From the NCBI GenBank assembly GCA_021442545.1, contig JABUSX010000096.1, forward strand, positions 1-8,761: a stretch of 8,761 nucleotides of DNA, in the 5' to 3' direction. The stretch comes from Eubacterium sp. (lineage in GTDB: Bacteria > Bacillota > Clostridia > Lachnospirales > Lachnospiraceae). The notes beneath the pieces are model-generated. The model saw nothing but the letters and a program-made list of their open reading frames with translations, was not told where the DNA came from and searched no databases. How positions within the stretch are numbered: the stretch's first letter is position 1; each line of letters begins with the position of its first letter. The position numbers were made by a program, and so were the translations under genes. This document shows positions 6,560 through 8,761 of the stretch, in pieces.

Positions 6560-7614
6560 CCCTGCCGGCCGCGGTAATTCGCCTGCGGAAGGACAATACC
6601 GAAGCGTTCCGCCGTTTTCTTCAGTTCCTCCGGAAGCGGAGCAAAAAAAGAACGTTCCGACAAAGCAGACAGCGGATCCGGACAGATCGGAAAATGCATT
6701 TCGTACGCATGCAGAAACTGCCGTTTCAACCGGCAGTCAGACTGCACGCCCTTCATTGTACCATATTTTGGGTCTCCGACAATAGCATATCCGTATTCTG
6801 CGAGCTGTGAACGAATCTGATGAGTCTTTCCCGTCAGAAGATCGACTGAAAGCAGGGTAACACCATTGTTATAACAGACCGGCGTACAGACAAGGCTTAC
6901 CTTTTTGCTTCCTTCCCGGTAATACCGGGTCACAGATGTTTTGTTGGACCGGGTATCCCGGCTGTGCCATCCTTCCAGAAGCTGCTTTTTTTCGAAATTC
7001 CCACCGACAAGGCAAAGATAAACCTTTCTGATGGTTCGATTCCGGAAGAAGTCCCCAAGGATCCTTGCCGAAGGCAGATCCAGCGGTACGGCAACCAATC
7101 CGCTGGTATTTCGGTCAAGTCTGTTTGCAGTACCCGGACGATACAGATAAAAATCTTCCTCTGTTCTTTTTCCGCTCTGAAGAAGATACCGGCGGACCTG
7201 TTCTACCAGTGACACATCCTGCTCTTCTGCTTTCTGAGAAAGAAGACCGGCCGGTTTATTAGCAAGCAGGATATGAGGATCCTCGTAAATAATTTCATCG
7301 GATGATAAAATATCTGAAATGCTGTCCTTCTCAGAAACAGATGCGGCAGAATGGCAGAAAGCACTCGTTCCTTCCGTATGCATTTTATTGACTGTCCGGC
7401 GAAAACTCAGAAAAGTTTCCTCTGAAAAAAAGATCCGGATGCAGTCATGCTCCCGAAGAATATAGCCGCCCTCACTTTTGTGATCATTTACGGTAATATT
7501 TTTCTTACGAAGCATTTTATACAAAAACCCGGTTGCAGCACCGGGCAGATAACGCTGAAGAAATTTATCCAGTCTTTGACCGGCTTCGGCCTCATTGATT
7601 TCCACTTCACGCAT
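6556..7614 (-). CDS. RluA/RluD-family pseudouridine synthase with S4 domain
   Basis: The enzyme family converts specific uridines in 23S rRNA, or sometimes tRNA, to pseudouridine. The protein has 352 residues. An S4 RNA-binding domain occupies about 12-62 (QRLDKFLQRYLP, then FLYKMLRKKNITVN). A linker of about 40 residues follows, then the catalytic domain from about 106. The catalytic aspartate is D167 in NRLDRNTSGL; the first residue is N where the textbook motif has H, a change I recall seeing in Clostridia. LTGKTHQIRSQLA (260-272) and VGDPKYG (279-285) are further family blocks. The ATG at 7614 is preceded by AAAGG about ten bases away, which is modest. The exact target uridines cannot be told from sequence, so I give no symbol; rluC- or rluD-like would be the closest label. 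Confidence 0.93.
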   Translation of the reverse strand: MREVEINEAEAGQRLDKFLQRYLPGAATGFLYKMLRKKNITVNDHKSEGGYILREHDCIRIFFSEETFLSFRRTVNKMHTEGTSAFCHSAASVSEKDSISDILSSDEIIYEDPHILLANKPAGLLSQKAEEQDVSLVEQVRRYLLQSGKRTEEDFYLYRPGTANRLDRNTSGLVAVPLDLPSARILGDFFRNRTIRKVYLCLVGGNFEKKQLLEGWHSRDTRSNKTSVTRYYREGSKKVSLVCTPVCYNNGVTLLSVDLLTGKTHQIRSQLAEYGYAIVGDPKYGTMKGVQSDCRLKRQFLHAYEMHFPICPDPLSALSERSFFAPLPEELKKTAERFGIVLPQANYRGRQG

Positions 7615-7732
7615 ATGCCGTCTGCCTTTCAGAAAGATAAACCGTTTTTCGCTGTATCAGATATCAAATCAGGACTCATGCTGTGATCGGAACACTTCAG
7701 TTGAAGAAAACAGCTTTATGAGATTTACTCCT

Positions 7733-7750
7733 GCCGGCATGGCTTCCGGC
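7733..7750 (-). repeat. hairpin in the gap before the rluA-like gene
   Basis: GCCGG (7750-7746) and CCGGC (7737-7733) can pair around an eight-base loop. It lies in the 174-base gap between the membrane-protein gene and the rluA-like gene. No T-run follows on the minus strand, so it is not a standard terminator. Apart from this hairpin, a short inverted repeat over the preceding stop codon and two tiny open frames, the gap holds nothing I can name, and no strong promoter was found. Confidence 0.4.
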
Positions 7751-7788
7751 TATATGAATAAAAACGAGTGTAACGGATTTGTATGCTT

Positions 7789-8364
7789 TTACATAGATAA
7801 AGCAAAGAGAATACTCTGAAATTCCTTTTCCGGATTTTCATCTTCTTCTGTTTCCGGGATGGGAAGTTCCTGCATTTTTTTCAGAAACTGTTCCTGGTCA
7901 TGCAGTATCTCCACTTCTGCTTCCGGGTCCGCATTCTGCAGAGCTGTTCGTAAATGCTTGCGGACGGGAGGGATACGAAGCTCATGTTTCGGATCAGAAG
8001 TAAGGGCCAGAACATAACTGCCGGAAATAACGACTGCATTCAGCAGAATGCTGTTCTCCCTGGTGGTTACATACAATTCGTACAGAACCTTATGCCCCTG
8101 TGAGGCGGACGCAATTCTTTTTACCAGCTCTTCCGGCGTTTCTTTCAAAGTAAGTGCAACGATCCACTGAGTCGCGGAAAGAGCAGCCGGAATCAACGCG
8201 ATGGCAGCGATAATCGAAAAGAGATTACTGCGGTCTCCTCCGTTCAGAATCAGCCCGATCACAAATATTGCAAAAACAATGATAAACAGAATAAGGGTTC
8301 TGATCCCCCGTATTTTTTTCTGACTGCGGATATATCCGGGTCTCCCCTTTTCATTCTCCTTCAC
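7789..8364 (-). CDS. unrecognised protein with two membrane segments
   Basis: I do not recognise this 191-residue protein. It begins with a basic stretch (about 1-21, rich in K and R), followed by two hydrophobic segments at about 22-41 and 47-73, joined by a short polar turn (NGGDRSN). This predicts a hairpin membrane anchor with the rest in the cytoplasm. Residues 80-165 look like a mixed alpha/beta domain (for example KVLYELYVTT and NAVVISGSYVLAL). The tail at 166-182 is acidic (ETEEDENPEKE). The start is a GTG at 8364 that overlaps the end of the alarmone synthetase gene by 14 bases; no other in-frame ATG, GTG or TTG was seen near the start. Spacing to the GAGGG upstream is long, so translation probably depends on coupling. 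The overlap suggests a shared role with the synthetase, but function is unknown. Confidence 0.85.
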   Translation of the reverse strand: MKENEKGRPGYIRSQKKIRGIRTLILFIIVFAIFVIGLILNGGDRSNLFSIIAAIALIPAALSATQWIVALTLKETPEELVKRIASASQGHKVLYELYVTTRENSILLNAVVISGSYVLALTSDPKHELRIPPVRKHLRTALQNADPEAEVEILHDQEQFLKKMQELPIPETEEDENPEKEFQSILFALSM

Positions 8365-8761
8365 TTATTTTTATACCCTCTCTGTGACGATTCTTCTGAG
8401 CCTTGTGGGATTGTGCAATCTGATCCAGCTGTTCATGAAAACGGCTGAGTTCTTCCATATCATTCATCTGATAGACACGGAAAAATTCATCCTGTATCTT
8501 CTCTACCTCACGGCGCGATATAGCGCGATACAGGTTTTCAATCGTCTCAACGATATCTTCAACGATATGATAGCGAAGGCGTGAATACAGCTGTGCGTCC
8601 ATAATCTCTTCACGGACGGAGGACATCTCTTTATCCAGTGAAATTATGGCATTTGCAGCATTGGAAAGACGAAGATCAACACGTTCCGGGATCTGACCCT
8701 GATATTTATATTGAAGAGAATGCTCTACCGTAGCCCAGAAATTCATTGCCATTGTACGGAT
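8351..8761 (-). CDS. small (p)ppGpp synthetase, RelQ/YjbM type (3' part only)
   Basis: The gene is cut by the right window edge. An ATG at 8752 could be mistaken for its start, but the frame stays open upstream and reads IRTMAMNFWATVEH. This is the last conserved block of the RelA/SpoT synthetase domain in small alarmone synthetases (consensus about QIRTxxMxxWAxxEH). Enzymes of this type transfer pyrophosphate from ATP to GDP or GTP in the cytoplasm as part of the stringent response. The visible part continues with helices typical of the tetramer-forming end (NAANAIISLDKEMSSVREEI), then a charged helical tail of about 80 residues that is longer than in B. subtilis RelQ. The catalytic core lies outside the window, so activity cannot be judged. 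The gene overlaps the following one by 14 bases. Confidence 0.88.
   Translation of the reverse strand: MRTMAMNFWATVEHSLQYKYQGQIPERVDLRLSNAANAIISLDKEMSSVREEIMDAQLYSRLRYHIVEDIVETIENLYRAISRREVEKIQDEFFRVYQMNDMEELSRFHEQLDQIAQSHKAQKNRHREGIKISEGE

Noticed and set aside
7669..7740. Small minus-strand frame of 23 codons starting at the ATG at 7740
   Set aside because: There is no good ribosome binding site and the product has no recognisable features; a frame of this size is expected by chance.
7789..7815. Inverted repeat TGCTTT/AAAGCA over the stop of the membrane-protein gene as a terminator
   Set aside because: The stem is only six mostly A-T pairs and is not followed by a T-run.

Overview
The window looks like a stretch of chromosome from a Firmicute of the Clostridia, most likely Lachnospiraceae. 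The grounds are short-form HisG paired with HisZ, RecU rather than RuvC-type resolution, a RelQ-type alarmone synthetase, strong GGAGG-like ribosome binding sites and the style of the protein sequences. Every supported gene lies on the minus strand, so transcription runs from base 8761 towards base 1. No rRNA, tRNA, CRISPR array, insertion sequence, phage gene or clear rho-independent terminator was seen. The region is mostly housekeeping.

Region A (8761 to about 7789): the 3' end of a small (p)ppGpp synthetase gene of the RelQ/YjbM type, cut by the window edge. Its last bases overlap the GTG start of an unrecognised protein with two membrane segments (191 residues). Region B (7788 to 6556): a 174-base gap with a small hairpin, then an RluA/RluD-family pseudouridine synthase with an N-terminal S4 domain. 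Region C (6559 to 5165): a good sigma-A-type promoter whose -35 box overlaps the rluA-like stop codon, then lepB (signal peptidase I) and recU (Holliday junction resolvase), joined by a TGATG stop/start overlap.

Region D (5164 to 39): a 126-base leader that can fold in two competing ways, then a histidine biosynthesis cluster hisZ-hisG-hisD-hisB-hisIE. HisZ and short HisG together form the ATP phosphoribosyltransferase (step 1). HisIE carries out steps 2 and 3, HisB is the imidazoleglycerol-phosphate dehydratase, and HisD makes the final two oxidations to histidine. hisA, hisH, hisF, hisC and a histidinol-phosphatase are not in the window and must lie elsewhere if the pathway is complete. A further reading frame may start just after hisIE and run off the left edge.

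The most unusual point is the hisIE product. It has about 145 extra N-terminal residues, part of which resembles one half of a HisF/HisA barrel, without the usual glycine-rich phosphate loop. Other points are the synthetase/membrane-protein gene pair, the hisZ leader structure, and promoter or ribosome-binding signals that overlap coding sequence. No clearly new defence or mobile system was found.
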